64,000 bases of DNA from Bradyrhizobium retamae (GTDB lineage Bacteria > Pseudomonadota > Alphaproteobacteria > Rhizobiales > Xanthobacteraceae). This document shows, piece by piece, positions 63,941-64,000 of the stretch (positions are counted from its first letter, which is position 1; every line of letters starts with the position of its first letter). The notes below the pieces were generated by a model. It was not told where the DNA came from, did not search any database, and saw only the letters and a list, made by a program, of their open reading frames with translations. Where the stretch lies: positions 1-64,000 of the forward strand of contig NZ_LLYA01000001.1 of NCBI RefSeq assembly GCF_001440415.1, written 5' to 3'. The position numbers and the translations under genes are program-made.

Positions 63941-64000
63941 GCCGGGGAACTTCCCGTTCCACGAAGCGTTTGTTCCGTGGATGAACTCAGTACCCGGGAG

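Noticed and set aside
1..64000. tRNA, rRNA, CRISPR array or complete insertion sequence
   Set aside because: By eye no T-arm consensus, no regular spaced repeats and no paired terminal inverted repeats around a whole transposase were found. A covariance-model search would be decisive for RNAs.

Overview
The window is high-GC DNA typical of the Rhizobiales, most like Bradyrhizobium or a close relative in the Nitrobacteraceae. Evidence for this is the set of order-restricted families (DUF1465/RcdA, DUF1192, DUF2865, DUF6894, a phasin-like protein, DUF459, a TfdA-alpha-like dioxygenase) and several intergenic palindromes that I recognise from Bradyrhizobium genomes. It reads as chromosome with small decayed or accessory patches. 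No tRNA, rRNA, CRISPR array, prophage or complete insertion sequence was seen. I assign no strain.

Region by region. 1-4.6 kb is an AT-richer accessory patch: the 3' end of an IS1182-type transposase, a PepSY protein, a cupin, a DUF6894 protein, a phasin, small hypotheticals and long gene-poor gaps. 4.6-9.0 kb is an RND drug-efflux pump with its lipoprotein adaptor, followed by a remnant of a cyclopropane-fatty-acid-synthase-like gene. 9.9-12.5 kb is a MotA/ExbB-like channel, an OmpA/MotB-like partner and an overlapping GNAT acetyltransferase gene. 12.7-17.4 kb holds an ABC exporter, ribosomal protein bL31, RcdA, DUF1192 and a quinone oxidoreductase. 17.5-23.6 kb holds two cyclic-di-GMP proteins, one EAL protein with a ruined GGDEF site and one intact diguanylate cyclase. 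23.7-28.1 kb holds GalU, a lytic transglycosylase and a DUF459 protein. 28-36 kb is mixed accessory metabolism: CsbD-like protein, two SDRs, an AraC regulator, a metallo-hydrolase remnant, tandem DUF1326 paralogs, a GNAT and a TfdA-like dioxygenase. 35-44 kb holds YqgE, a DsbD-N-like protein, small secreted or membrane proteins, a flippase, a TauE/SafE permease, 3-hydroxybutyrate dehydrogenase with a patatin phospholipase, and a CAP lipoprotein.

44.3-55.9 kb is a complete sulfate-assimilation locus. Sulfate is imported by Sbp-CysT-CysW-CysA, activated by CysD and CysN(C), reduced by an iron-sulfur APS reductase (CysH) and a siroheme sulfite reductase (CysI), and the siroheme is made by CysG. 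Two small uncharacterised proteins, DUF934 and DUF2849, are embedded by start/stop overlaps. The cysG and cysD operons diverge from a short AT-rich interval with inverted TTCTATA/TATAGAA half-sites. The window ends with malate synthase G, CsbD, a small membrane protein, a chemotaxis receptor broken by a +1 frameshift, DUF2865, an L,D-transpeptidase and an AI-2E-family permease.

No wholly new multi-gene system is evident. The best candidates for new biology are the DUF2849/DUF934 partners of sulfite reduction, the MotA/OmpA-like envelope pair, the tandem DUF1326 genes, several unlisted small proteins, and a near-identical 97-99 bp repeat found at two loci.
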